A DNA stretch of 64,000 nt from Caprella mutica (lineage: Eukaryota; Arthropoda; Malacostraca; Amphipoda; Caprellidae), in NCBI GenBank assembly GCA_947561585.1, contig CANNZV010002492.1, forward strand, positions 31,922-95,921. The letters run 5' to 3'. The number at the start of each line of letters is the position of its first letter. The stretch's first letter is position 1. The translations under genes and the position numbers were made by a program. Below, one piece after another: positions 34,055 through 45,354 of this stretch. Under the pieces are notes generated by a model, which was not told the origin of the DNA, did not search any database, and saw only the letters and a list, made by a program, of their open reading frames with translations.

Positions 34055-34759
34055 TTATCCATGGTGTCCAATCACTGATAATATCATCATTTTTTTATTT
34101 ATCAGCATTTTTAATTCTACTTTCCTCCAAAATTCTTTCATGTTCCTATGTTGATCAACCATGGTTGACTTTAGGTCTACTGATACTGGAAAGTAACCTT
34201 TTCTACAAACATCACTCATAAGAATATCTGGGAAATTTCCACATGTATGACAAATAAAAGAATAATCATGTTCTGACATGATTTCAAAATTCGTGAATGA
34301 ATGTCTTGCATCATTTAATTTAATGTTAATGTCAACATCAGTGGTACTTTGGAGTGTAGCTAAGAGGGATTGCAAAGTTCTTCCAACAGATGTACCAGTC
34401 TGCAAGCCATTTCTTGTTAGTAAACACACACTGTGAGACAGCAAGATCAAATTGTCAGCAACATGGAATCCTTCATCATACTCCTTGTAAAAATATCTTT
34501 TATTGCATCCATGACATAATTTGAAGTAAAGATGAACATTGGAGTAGATTTTAGTAATATCAATAAGGATTGCTGATGATGAATATTTGATAGGTTCAGA
34601 TAGAGGTTCTTGACAATCAGTACAGGTCACTTCTTTCGGGACAACATTCTTTAACTCAAAAAAGGTATTTCTTAGAATGTCTTGAGATATTTTGGGCAAA
34701 ACTTTTGGATATTTTTTGACATTCAATTGACATTCATCATTAGTTAAGGAAGTGAACAT
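34055..34759 (-). pseudogene. KDZ-like block: cysteine-cluster domain
   Basis: A 234-codon open frame with VTCTDCQEPL, LCHGCNKRYFY, FICHTCGNFPDIL and SDVCRKGYFPVS. Paired C-x2-C motifs of this kind accompany KDZ and HMGXB3 proteins. It is in a different frame from the SWIM block. Confidence 0.65.
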
Positions 34760-34829
34760 ATTTTTTTTGTAGTATTCTTACTACTAGAATCCTCATTATT
34801 TTTGAGGAAATTCTTCTCGTGTAAATACA

Positions 34830-35262
34830 CTTTTTAAACTAAGATGTGTATGCAATTAGAATCTTTGGAAGATGAGTGACAACCACACTTAAAAGATCCA
34901 GTGGAACAGTCATAAAAAACAAAACATCTACCAAGAGGTGAATAGTATTTTGTTTCACATGCAACTGAAAAATAGTGAACACTGTCATTCACCTTCTAAT
35001 AGCAAATTGGAGCCACACCATTAGAGACATTAGTTAGGAATTTATTATAACGTGAAGATTCTGTAGATGACAGAATTTTCTCAGGATTTGAATGTTTAAA
35101 CCAAAAATCTTCATTTACTTCACATTCAGCAATCCTCTTCAAATGCTGACACTGAGCACCTAATATCCCATTTGATAAAGCTAAATCCATTGCTTCTTGA
35201 CAGTCAATATTTGAGCAGCGGGTCACTTTTTTATTACTTTGTACATGAATAGGAAAATTCAT
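34830..35262 (-). pseudogene. KDZ-like block: Cys/His region and SWIM-like finger
   Basis: 35262-34996 reads NFPIHVQSNKKVTRCSNIDC... and stops at TAG. The same frame continues GRCFVFYDCSTGSFKCGC and SKDSNCIH, a C-x-C...C-x-H pattern as in SWIM fingers, then ends near 34833. Confidence 0.6.
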
Positions 35263-35703
35263 ACCAGTAATAGATTTACTTACAATAAAAATTCCTTTTT
35301 TTGGATCAGCACATACACAAGAAACTGTTTGAATTTTATCATGACCAATATTATGAATTGTTTCTTCAGGACTATCATAAGAGATATTCTATGGTTTCTC
35401 TGAAGCTGGCAAAGAAGACAAATGCACTATATAGTGATCGTGCAATCTTTTTTTTTTTCGTGTACAAAAGTGGCAAGCCGGGCAATGATAATGGGATTGT
35501 TTTCAATGAAATTTATTAAAGCAATTCAATTTATACATTAAAACTGTGAATCCATATACTGTAATTGAATGCTTTTCATGGACAAAATGAGATTTTGGTA
35601 TTCTCTTGGCTGACTCGCACAAATGAAAGAATTCAAGAAGAGAACTCTTTGCATTTGTTCTTTGAACAGAAGGGTGATGAGGTGCTGAAGACATCTTCCA
35701 CAC

Positions 35704-36468
35704 CTGAAAAATGAAAGCAACCCATTAAATAATAACATTTTTGAAAAAAAAACAGGATGTTACAGGATTGAATCTTATGAAGAGATTATGAGTAGATCTA
35801 GGATATTAGTAATATCATTAGAAGATTATAACATAAAGATGCATGATACCTACATGACATAGCATAAGTTGATGATTCAAACTGTAAGATACAGTATCTC
35901 TAATATACCATGAAATAATAATGATGTATTCTTTGTCATTAATGTTGAGAGGGTAGCATCAACAAGTTGAAATAAGATTGTTTTACACAAACTTAAAAGG
36001 AATATCTACAACAGAATAGAAGAGGACATTAATTTGATTTAGCTAATTTTTTTCACAACTTAAGAGATAGGTCTGTTTAAAAAAATAATGATATTAGGGT
36101 TTGGAAAATATATGTCTGACAGACATTGAACAAATATTAAGAGACTGGAAAAGTTATAATACTAATAAAACTATAAACTCACATATTTCTTTGAGATTGT
36201 GAGTGTAACATCAACTGACTATATAATAGTTTACAAATTTGTATGAGCCAATTAGTTTCAAATGAGAATAAATTATAAAAAAGATGACTGAATATTCTTT
36301 ATACTTTATAGTGAATAGGAATCTGTAAATAAAAATAAATTTGATTAAATGAAGAACTGGTAAAGCATCTTAAGTATTAAGACTCACATAAATGAGTTAA
36401 GAGAGGTATAAGCTAGCAAAGAAAGAAAATGAAACAATTAATATCATCAGAGATTCTTAAGAAAATTG
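35704..36468. other. AT-rich upstream region of the KDZ-like gene
   Basis: Probably an intron or 5' flank, since an acceptor lies at its left border. No upstream exon or terminal repeat was recognised. Confidence 0.4.
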
Positions 36469-36726
36469 GCCCTATTCCATGTTTTAAAGTGTAGCAGGAG
36501 AATCGCCAGCATTACCAAAATAATTCAAAGTCACCAGTTTTATATAATAAAGGTCGCCACGATGGATTCAGGTCTCCAAACAAATTGATGTATACTAAAC
36601 TTTTAAAAGTTAGTGTGTAGCTATAATATAAGCTAATATTGGCAACATACACAAGTCTTTAAGGAACAGCAGATAACCTGGGGATTGGTAAGAACTACTT
36701 TGTAGTTTATAGGTTTATTTTTTTAA

Positions 36727-37006
36727 CACATTGACACTCGACGACATCCATAGCCGTCTAGCTAGTTTTGTCCAAATGCACACCCCCACCATTCTTAATG
36801 AATAGTCGGAAAAGATACCAAATATTTTGTGTCAGCTTATATATCTAATAAACTAGTCTATTGACAGTAAAAAATGGAGTGACGTCTATAGACGTCATGG
36901 TGCTTTAAGGTACCCGCAGTGGCACAAACTACTCACAACGTCTTTCCCGCAATAGACGTCTGTGCTAATCGGACCAAACTAGAAAACTGACGCAAGCTTC
37001 AAAGTG
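36727..37006. mobile_element. piggyBac-like MITE nested in family D
   Basis: TTAA duplications (36723-36726, 37007-37010) flank CACATTGACACTCG and an inverted CTTCAAAGTG end. The interior has GACGTCTATAGACGTC palindromes. Length 280 bp, non-coding. Confidence 0.75.
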
Positions 37007-37281
37007 TTAAGAAAGTAATTTAGAGTTTGAAAAGTTGCCAGTAAGGCTAATTCATCCTATTTGGATCCTTCCAAAGTCGCCAGTCCGCTGGCGACCCAAG
37101 TAAAATAGTATGGATAATAAACTCTCCAATTTCTCTCTCCAAATTTTGAAACTGAGCTCAATTTCTCTCCAAAATCATAGATTTTTGATAAATTCTCTCC
37201 AAATTAACATTGCAGCATGGGAGAAAATTAGATATTTCTCTCCAATTGCCATTGAATGGCTCATAATTACTGTCACAAACT

Positions 37282-37516
37282 CCAGTCTGTATTAAGTGCA
37301 CAAATTCCACTGACTTTTTGAAAAAGCTGAAAAAATCCACCATAAATTTCTAGTAATTTGACTGATCCACCAACATTGTGTCCCTTTTTCCACCGAAAAT
37401 TAATGGTAACATAGGAATAAATAACTAAAAATCCACCAACTTTGCCAGAATATCATTTTCAATGAAGAAAAATTCCACTGACAAGTCTGTGGAATTTACC
37501 GTGAAATAGAGTCTGG
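37282..37516. mobile_element. Family E hAT-type MITE nested in family D
   Basis: CCAGTCTGTATT and AATAGAGTCTGG ends are flanked by exact 8-bp duplications CACAAACT (37274-37281, 37517-37524). Internal phrases AAAATCCACC and TTCCACTGAC recur in more than eight partial copies from 38 to 51 kb. Confidence 0.85.
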
Positions 37517-37714
37517 CACAAACTCGCCAATAAAATGGCGAGTTTGTACATGCTTTACTACCTGGCTGGCGACTTTGGCCCTACATTGAAATATGGGCCC
37601 TATTCTGCAGATGGGACTTGGGTCTTGGAAGTTCCTGCAGTCTGGTAAATAAATTAAATAACAAAGAAAACACTAATGAATAGACTCAAAAAAGATGCAT
37701 AGGTATGCATCAGA

Positions 37715-38094
37715 CGGGGTACGGTCAAGACCCCCCCCGGTCACAAGCCACCCTAGGTCATAAGCCCCCCCCAGTCACAAGCCCCCCTCCATGTTTTTTT
37801 AATCCTTATTTACCTAGTTAAACAAAGGAAGAACTACTTAGATAGAAATAACTGAGAGTTGCTTATGTAGTTTGTTGTAGCTATCCGCTAGATTGTTGTA
37901 CTGCACACTTCATGATTGTTTAATAACCTGGCAGGGGGGTTCGGGGGGGGGGGGGGGCACGCCCCCCGATATACATATATTTCATGTCTAATCAGTAATG
38001 AACTACAAAAGTGTCAATAAGGATTAAATAATATAGGTAAATAAGGATTTAAAAACAGGGGGGCTCATGACCGGGGGGCTTATGACCTACACCC
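37715..38094. mobile_element. 380-bp foldback element with GGTCA-AGCCCCCC ends
   Basis: Degenerate GGTCAxAAGCCCCCC copies on the left and the inverse (GGGGGGCTTATGACC) on the right. Exact 8-bp duplications GCATCAGA flank it (37707-37714, 38095-38102). It contains the dispersed module TATCCGCTAG...ACTGCACACTTCATG (37882-37975). Confidence 0.88.
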
Positions 38095-38399
38095 GCATCA
38101 GATACAGGCAGGCTGAATAAATAAGTTTCCAACTTTCCAAGTTGTAAATCTTCACCCATACTGCAGGAACTGGTAAAGTGTTCTACAAGAAATCATCAAA
38201 TTATGCATTTGTTCTCAGAAAAATGAATGTACCTACCTAAATTTAATATACTCATATAGGAGGAAATTAGAGATTGATTGCACAGAAAATGTTAAAAATG
38301 TCCCATATTCTGCAGACTGGATCTTCAGACACTAGGAAGTCAAATTTCTAAATGTCTCAAATGTGGCAAGAAGGCTAGTAGCTACTAGCTAGGTAGTAC

Positions 38400-40524
38400 C
38401 TACCTACCTATCAGTCTGTATTTGGTGCACAAAATCCCACTGACTTCTTGAAAAAGCTGAAAAATCCACCATAAATTTCCAGTATTTTGGCTGATCTACC
38501 AACATTTTACCCATTTTTCCTCCGAAAATTTCTCTTAATGGAGGTTTTGCAGTATTCCTGCGAGAATAAAAAATTGCCATTAATAATATTAATTTCCCAC
38601 TAGAATTGTTCAATATGATTATTAGGTCAATTATAATGATAATTTTAACTATTTGGATGCAAATTTAAAGTTTCATATTGAAATATAAAGAAAATATAGC
38701 CATTTTTCATTTGAATATAAAACTGAATAATAATGGAAAATCCAATGGGAAATTCAATGATTTTTGGTGATTAGGGGTAATTTGAGGCGTAGAATCTGAA
38801 TCTGTAGTCAGATTTTTAATATTCACAAATTTATCATGTATTGGATGCAGAAACAATGAAGTCTAGATAAGAGAGAACTGGAACACTTTTTGTTAGCATT
38901 TTGTGAGTAACTGCAAAAACTGACTTTTGCTAAGAACTTTTTCATTACTTGATTAATTGAGCTGTAATTACACAAATCTATAGTTTCAAGCATGGCCAAC
39001 ATTTTGGTATATAGAAAATTTCTTTTTAGGGTCTGGTTCATAAGTTATGAATGAAAATATACTTTGAATCCTTAATTCCTTTGACCTAACTGAGACCTTT
39101 CTATTTTTATAACCAAAAATCTTTTGTTTCTGAAAATTTTAAGACTGCTTCTTCTTATCGGCTGAAAGTAATATTCAAATAAAAATCTGGGCAAAATTAT
39201 CTAAATTTTGGGCAATAAACCAAATTAAGACTATAGATCCAATATGGTGTATTCCATCATTGAATTCGTGCTTATGGTACAATATGTTCAAGAAACAATT
39301 GTCTGGTAGATTTAAATCTTTAAAAAATCATCAATATAATATTTAAAGTAGAGAAATATGATTTGATTGAGATGTTATAGCATTTTTATTATATAATAAA
39401 CAAATTTTCAATCTTTCCTTAAGTGCATTCCATTCAAGATGGCGTTTGGCAGTGTTCATTGAGCCTTCTTCTACATAGATTTTGTAAATTTGGTTGACCT
39501 TCAGTTAGCTCTTCTCATATCATACCAGAGATCTAGAACAAATTTATTCAACCTAAAAATGTTGGAAAGTGGCATTCAAAAAATTTCAATTTCATTGTTT
39601 ACATAATTATCCGTCTAGTTAACTCTTGTCCGAAACATAACTGACAGTATTGTAATTGTTTGTTAATTGTTCCATTGTCATTGTGGTTCTATCTGGGAAA
39701 GGTTGTTTAACTTTGTTATGAAGGACTAACCAATTTAATCTCTTATCTACCTTGTGTCTGGTCTAGGGTAACGGTGATGGCATCTTTATTGAAAGAATAA
39801 ACCTATTTATTCTTTCAAGGTTTAAGTTTCAAATCTACCTACCTTAATAAGGCTTAGCCGTTTAGAGCTGTAGGCTACCTAGGTATTTGGTAGCCGGTAG
39901 GTACCTAGCCTCAGCCCTCAGGCTCTCAGCCAGCCTGGGCCCTGAGTTGTAACCTGCAGGATACTGTCTGCTGAGTAGCTACCTACCTATTTATTAGGGT
40001 CAAACAGGCCAGACTGTATTTGGCACATAAAAATCCCCTGACTTTTCTAAAATGCTGAGAAATCCACCAATATTTTCCTGATTATTTAGCAATTTTTCCA
40101 GTTTAGCCACCAAAAAATTAATGATAACATACCTATATATATACACTGACACACCTAGAAATAAACACAGAAACTTTCCCTTTTCATCATGCAAATCTAC
40201 CTAAGTTTTCCTTTCAAATTAATATCATACCTACTAAATGATACAATGTGAGCTAAGAATCCACTGACTCCAGACACAGAGACTGTAGAATATGGAACAT
40301 TTTTCCAAGACTGCAACAAATCTGAGCCCAATTTTAGAAATTTTAGATCTCCGCGGCAATATTTCAAAGTGTGCCGTGTGGCAGGTCCCAGGAAAGTCAC
40401 CACTCACAAGTTTAATGTGAAAATGGATCCAGGAGGCAGGTCTGAGACTCTCAGACATCAGGTGGATTTTTTCAGCTTTTTGAAAAAGTCTGGAATTTTG
40501 TGCACCAAATACAGACTGGTGATG
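38400..40524. other. Family E fragments and AT-rich spacer
   Basis: Partial family E copies at 38404-38600, 40008-40130 and 40445-40520 (CAGTCTGTATTTGG or its inverse). Between them no gene was recognised. A perfect 13-bp hairpin (TTGAAAGAATAAA and inverse) lies at 39789-39818. Confidence 0.5.
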
Positions 40525-41110
40525 ACGGTGACTCAGTCATTGGTGGGATTTTTCTCCTTAGGAAATAATATTCTAGCAAAGTCTTAGTCAGTGCCACTCT
40601 GCATAATAACAATTGTCTCTTGTCTCACTCCCACAGAGATTGTAATTTGAGAGAGTTACTCTCTGTCCTCCGAAGTCTGACTCTCAGCAGAAGCCAGACT
40701 GGAAAACATAAATTCTAACAGAGTTACTCCTTACTTCATGCATTCCCATCAGTGATGTTTATCATCACAACAAGCCCAATTGTGAAGCTTAAATGACTTA
40801 TTTTACATTAGTTTTCACTTCGGAGTTGAAATTTATAAAATAATTCACTTATTTCTGCATTTCTTAGGGTTAAAATGAGCAATTTTTGTTCATTCTAAAT
40901 TCCTAACAGAGTTACTAGTCAATCTGAAATGAGTTATTATTCCACTCTGGAGCAGAAGATTCAAAATCTCAGGCAGCTAAATTAATGGTAGCTATGTGGT
41001 AATATAGAAATCAATTAAAGATCTCCCGCAGAGCCATGTTTTGAAGTACCTATGGGGTACCAGTCTGTATTTGGTGCAAAAAATTCCATTGACCTTTTGA
41101 AAAAAATGTG
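40525..41110. repeat. Left arm of a 2.6-kb inverted duplication
   Basis: From ACTCAGTCATTGGTGGG to CCAGTCTGTATTTGGTGC it matches the inverse of 42430-43112. Only this arm carries the MITE at 40694-40950. Confidence 0.75.
40694..40950. mobile_element. 257-bp hAT-type MITE, family A copy 1
   Basis: CCAGACTGGAAAAC and TTATTCCACTCTGG ends, exact 8-bp duplications AGCAGAAG (40686-40693, 40951-40958). Nearly identical to the copy at 57922-58178 and of the same length. Confidence 0.92.
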
Positions 41111-42429
41111 GCAACCTCAGGTCGTCACATAGCTATAAGATATTTTAAAGGAAGTTGACTTCCTACCTATCTAGTGAAGATTTTACACTTGAAAACATTA
41201 TTATGCTTCATGTCTAATGCATGTGTATCTCTTGAGACTATTTAATGAGTCATTTTACTTATTTACTCGTTATTTTAAGCTATTAACATTTATTTTACCT
41301 CTCAAAAGTCGCCAATATACTGGCGACTTTGTCCATGGCATTGTTGTGTGCTCTTCTGAGTCACAACGTAAGCTACCTATTTCAATTGATTGATTAAGAT
41401 TCAATGATGACTTTCTTTAAATTCAAATAACTACTTATTCACTTTTCCAATTTTTCAGTTTTCTGTTATTTGTCTTCCATTAATTAAACTATTTTCCAAT
41501 TCTATAGTTTCTCTCAATTCAATGCCTATATAAGTTGGAGATGGATACAAGCAATGAACCAAATATTAATTTATTCATTACTGCTTATTATTAATTGACA
41601 TTGATTATGAATTGCAATATTAAGATGATGCGAAAATTAATTTATAAACTGAAAAATGGTTTTACCGAAAGAATTATAAACCTTAATACTAAACTAACTA
41701 AGAATCCAGCTTCTAAAGTAAATAAATGAAGATGGCTGATTAGACTTATTTAATTACATAGTACCTATAACTCTCTGCTCAATTATTATCTCGTTGGTTA
41801 TTTACTCAACTTCTGATTGTCGTCCGATGAATGTGTGATTAATACCCCCGTATGGCTTTAATATTACGTGAACTATAATTTGTCACTGATAATTCACTTC
41901 ACAAATAAAGTTATTAGATGAAAGAAAGGAACAAGGGAAAGGACGTCCGATTGTCCCGAGAGCCAAGGGTATTAATGAGGATAGAGGGAAAGTGGTCACC
42001 CGCACTTGGCATTAGGACTCGCACCTCAAAGGGGGTGTAGGGATGGGTTGCGTGCCTTTTGCACTGCCTACCACACTAGCTGTACAGTCTGCAACAATAG
42101 TACACTACCTATGTACAACACATACTATATATTATAAGCTCTGTTAGTTGTATCATAACACACTAGCAGTGCAGTCTGCTACAATAGTACACTACCTATG
42201 TACAACACATACTATATAGTATAAGCTCTGTAAGTTGTATCATAACAGCATGATAGCTCATGCTATGGACTACAATCCATACTGGACTTCAGGTTACATT
42301 ATTTTCTACATTGAAAATTATATTCTGACAAAGTCGGTGGATTTTTAGCTATTCATTCATATGTTAGGTACCATTAATTTTCGGTGAAAAAAATGGGTTA
42401 AATGTTGGTGGATCAGCGTCAGCCAAATT
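41111..42429. other. Centre of the inverted duplication: AT-rich, with an 87-bp tandem duplication
   Basis: No coding region. At 42072-42246 an 87-bp unit starting CACACTAGC is present twice in tandem. A GTCGCCAATATACTGGCGAC palindrome lies near 41310. E-family sequence (inverse) starts about 42290. Confidence 0.55.
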
Positions 42430-43112
42430 ACTGGAAATTTAAGATGGATTTTTCAGTTTTTCAAAAAGTCAATGGAATGTTTTGCACCAAATACAGACTG
42501 GTACCCCCATAGGTACCATGTTACAGAGTATGTCAGTTAAAGCCAATTAATTGGCTTAGATTTCAAAAGGTAAAAACTCAGATATGTCTAATTGGCTTTA
42601 AATTTTGAATTAATTCCTATGTTCCCATGTTAATTTAGGCTTGAAATCTTCAAAATATGAGCCAAATTGGCTTGGCTCAGAAATTTTCTGAAATTTTGGC
42701 TCAACAATTGGCTTACAATTTTCCAGCCTCTGAAACATGGCATAGGTACTTCGAAACATGGATCTGCGAGATCTTGAATTAATTCCTATGTTACCATTAA
42801 TTTAGCTGCGGGAGGTTTTGAATTAATTCCTATGTTACCATTAATTTAGCTGCGGGATATTTTGAATAAATTCCTATGTTACCTTTAATTTAGCTGTGGG
42901 AGATCATGAATTAATTCCTATATTACCATTAATTTAGCTGCGGGAGATTTTGAATCTTCTGCTGAGAGTCAGAGGACAGAGAGTAACTCTTTCTCAAATT
43001 AGCTACAATCTCTGTGGGAGTGGGACAAGAGACAATTGTTATTATGCAGAGTGGCGCTGACTCAGACTTTGCTAGAATATTATTTCCTAAGGAGAAAAAT
43101 CCCACCAGTGAC
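42430..43112. repeat. Right arm of the 2.6-kb inverted duplication
   Basis: Inverse of 40525-41110. Only this arm carries the family B MITE (42516-42740) and an expanded 44-bp tandem array (42770-42955, about four copies against one in the left arm). Confidence 0.75.
42516..42740. mobile_element. 225-bp hAT-type MITE, family B copy 1
   Basis: CCATGTTACAGAG and CTCTGAAACATGG ends with exact 8-bp duplications CATAGGTA (42508-42515, 42741-42748). The interior carries AGCCAATTAATTGGCTTAG. Confidence 0.9.
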
Positions 43113-43550
43113 TGAGTCACTGTCATACGGTGACGGTCATCACATGATCATGAGTCGTGACATGTCACGACGGTGGGATTTACCATTACCTAATTGCCAG
43201 ACTGCAGAATATGGAACACTCTCTGCCATGTTTTAAAGTATGGACAAAGTCGCCAATATATTGGCAACTTTTGAGAGGCTAATAAGTGTAAAAACCTGTA
43301 TATAAAATGTAAATCAATCTTAAAATAGTTTAAAGAAATACATATGCATCAGACATAAAGCATAGACATAGGGAGGTTTCTGAGAGTAAAAGCTTTCTAG
43401 GATGTCAATTCTCTCCTTTAAAGTATCTTAAAAGTGGCAACCTCGATCCATTTTGTCATTAAACTGGCGAATTTCCTGCCACACTTTGAAATATGGACTC
43501 TCTGCGGGAGTTTTAAACTTTTTGATTGAATTTTAGAAATTGGATATCTC
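43113..43550. repeat. Family D fragments between the arrays
   Basis: Contains GGACAAAGTCGCCAATATA, TGGCAACTTTTGAGAGG and related phrases seen inverted at 41150-41340 and again at 50350-50560. No intact ends. Confidence 0.5.
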
Positions 43551-43551
43551 T

Positions 43552-44050
43552 GTGGGAGATCATGAATTAATTCCTATGTTACCATTAATTTAGCTGTGGG
43601 AGATCATGAATTAATTCCTATGTTACCATTAATTTAGCTGCGGGAGTTTTTGAATTAATTCCTATGTTACCATTAATTTAGCTGTGGGAGATCATGAATT
43701 AATTCCTATGTTACCATTAATTTAACTGTGGGAGATCATGAATCAATTCCTATATTACCATTATTTTAGCTGTGGGAGATTTTGAATCAATTCCTATATT
43801 ACCATTATTTTAGCTGTGGGAGATTTTGAATCAATTCCTATGTTACTATTAATTTAGCTGCGGGACATTTTTAATTAAATCCTATGTTACCATTAATTTA
43901 GTTGTGGGAGATCATGAATTTATTTCTATGTTACCATCAATTTAGCTACAGGAGATTTTGAATTAATTCCTATGTTACCATTAATTTAGCTGTGGGAGAT
44001 TTTGAATCAATTCCTATGTTACCATTAATTTAGCTGTGGGAGATTTTGAA
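43552..44050. repeat. 44-bp tandem array, about 11 copies
   Basis: The unit is GGGAGATCATGAATTAATTC plus CTATGTTACCATTAATTTAGCTGT, about 44 bp. TCATGAAT and TTTTGAAT variants alternate. It derives from an internal stretch of the CAGTCTG-type elements. Confidence 0.88.
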
Positions 44051-44530
44051 TCTGCAGCTGAGAGTCAGAGAGTAACTCTCTCAAATTAAAATCTCTGCGG
44101 GACAAGAGACACATTATGCAGAGTGGCCTAATTGAAATCTGGCAAACATGTAAACTGCAGCACTTTAATTTCTAATTTCGGCCTTTACCCAGTCTGCAGA
44201 ATATGGGACATTTTTCCAAGACTGAGACCCAGACTGCAAAAAATGAGTGAAGTTGTGAAGTTTATCTGGCAACTAATTGAGCCTTCAAATTCATCTCCTG
44301 AAGTCTTCAGCAACTATTAACTAATTAATTTCTACGTTTAAATGTATTTACTGCCGCATTACTAGTGACTATTTTGAAATTTGGTCATTTTGGAGATGAA
44401 TGTGATAAGTTACGGGAGAGAACTGAACGTCACCTGTGATGAAATCTTTGGCAACTGGTTGTGCATTCTTTGCAGACAGGTCTGAGACAAATTTGAACTC
44501 AATTTTAAGAAAGCTAAGATCTCTGAGAGT

Positions 44531-44719
44531 CAATGTTTCAGGGGCTGGAAAATTCTGAGTCAAGCCAATTTGGCTCAATTTTTGAAGATTTCAAGCCAAA
44601 ATTAACATGGGAACATAGGAACTAATTCAATATTTAAAGCCAATTAGACATATCTGAGTTTTGACCTTTTGAAATCTAAGCCAATTAATTGGCTTTAACT
44701 GACAGACTCTGTAACATGG
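44531..44719. mobile_element. 189-bp hAT-type MITE, family B copy 2
   Basis: Inverse orientation to copy 1, ends CAATGTTTCAG and CTGTAACATGG, exact 8-bp duplications CTGAGAGT (44523-44530, 44720-44727). Confidence 0.88.
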
Positions 44720-44945
44720 CTGAGAGTCGAGGGAGATTTTGAATTAATTCCTATGTTACCATTAATTTTGCTGAGGGAGATTCTCAATCTGCTGCTGAGA
44801 GTGAGACAAATTCAATCTCCGATAAAAATGCAGTAAATAGGCCGCATTTACCCACTCTACCATAGACTTTTTTTTTTCCATTTTAATTAAATTAAATTTA
44901 TTATTAAATTTTATTCATTTTAAATTTTTTATTTATATTTATTAC

Positions 44946-45171
44946 CAGTTTGTATTTCATTGGAAATCCACTGACATGTTGGCATAATTTTTTCACTCCA
45001 GTATAAATATTCTAGCAAAGTCAGTGGAATTTTAGCTATTGATTCCTATGTTACCATTAATGTTCGATGGTGGAATTGAAAAAATGATGGTAAATTAGCC
45101 AAATTTTAAGGTAGATTTTTTCAGATTTTTGGTGAAGTCTGTGGGATTCTGTGCACCAAATACAGACTAGG
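44946..45171. mobile_element. Family E element, complete or nearly so
   Basis: CCAGTTTGTATTTC at the left and CACCAAATACAGACTAGG at the right, with family E interior. No clear flanking duplication. Confidence 0.6.
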
Positions 45172-45354
45172 GCATAGGTAGGTCTGAAGTTAGGTAAGAT
45201 AATTTGCCCTTAAACAGTCTGTTTAAGGGCAAATACCCCCATTTGACACTATTCAACTTTTTTCCTTCTTTGCCCTCTTCTTATCATTCATATTCTTCAA
45301 ACAATTGACTGATTTCTTCCTTATTGATTTCAAAAGTTCTTCAATCAAGCAGCC

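Larger units (their letters stand above)
31180..35703 (-). pseudogene. KDZ/HMGXB3-like transposase gene with Ulp1 protease and PHD finger
   Basis: Read from right to left: an acceptor at 35704 (TTCATTTTTCAG) opens an N-terminal block with CPACHFC; a SWIM-like finger; a Cys-rich block (HTCGNFPDILMSDVCRKG); a core with TCKHGIAHAFKS and KPSILICDMPDR; a region ending in a VPPQDDS minisatellite; a Ulp1-type cysteine protease; and a PHD finger. The Cys clusters and core resemble HMGXB3 and the KDZ (Kyakuja-Dileera-Zisupton) transposases. Frameshifts lie between blocks, an in-frame TAG is at 34996, and a 546-bp foldback element is inserted in the PHD finger. It is therefore dead. No terminal repeats of the parent element were found, so a decayed domesticated gene cannot be excluded. 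Confidence 0.65.
36477..37596. mobile_element. hAT-type element (family D) hosting two nested insertions
   Basis: The ends CCATGTTTTAAAGTG and CATTGAAATATGG are inverted, flanked by exact 8-bp duplications GCCCTATT (36469-36476, 37597-37604). Subterminal TCGCCAG/CTGGCGA motifs are typical of the family. It contains a piggyBac-like MITE and a family E element. Confidence 0.85.

Noticed and set aside
39789..39818. 13-bp perfect hairpin as a terminator or histone-type 3' end
   Set aside because: No gene lies upstream and the sequence lacks the histone stem-loop consensus.
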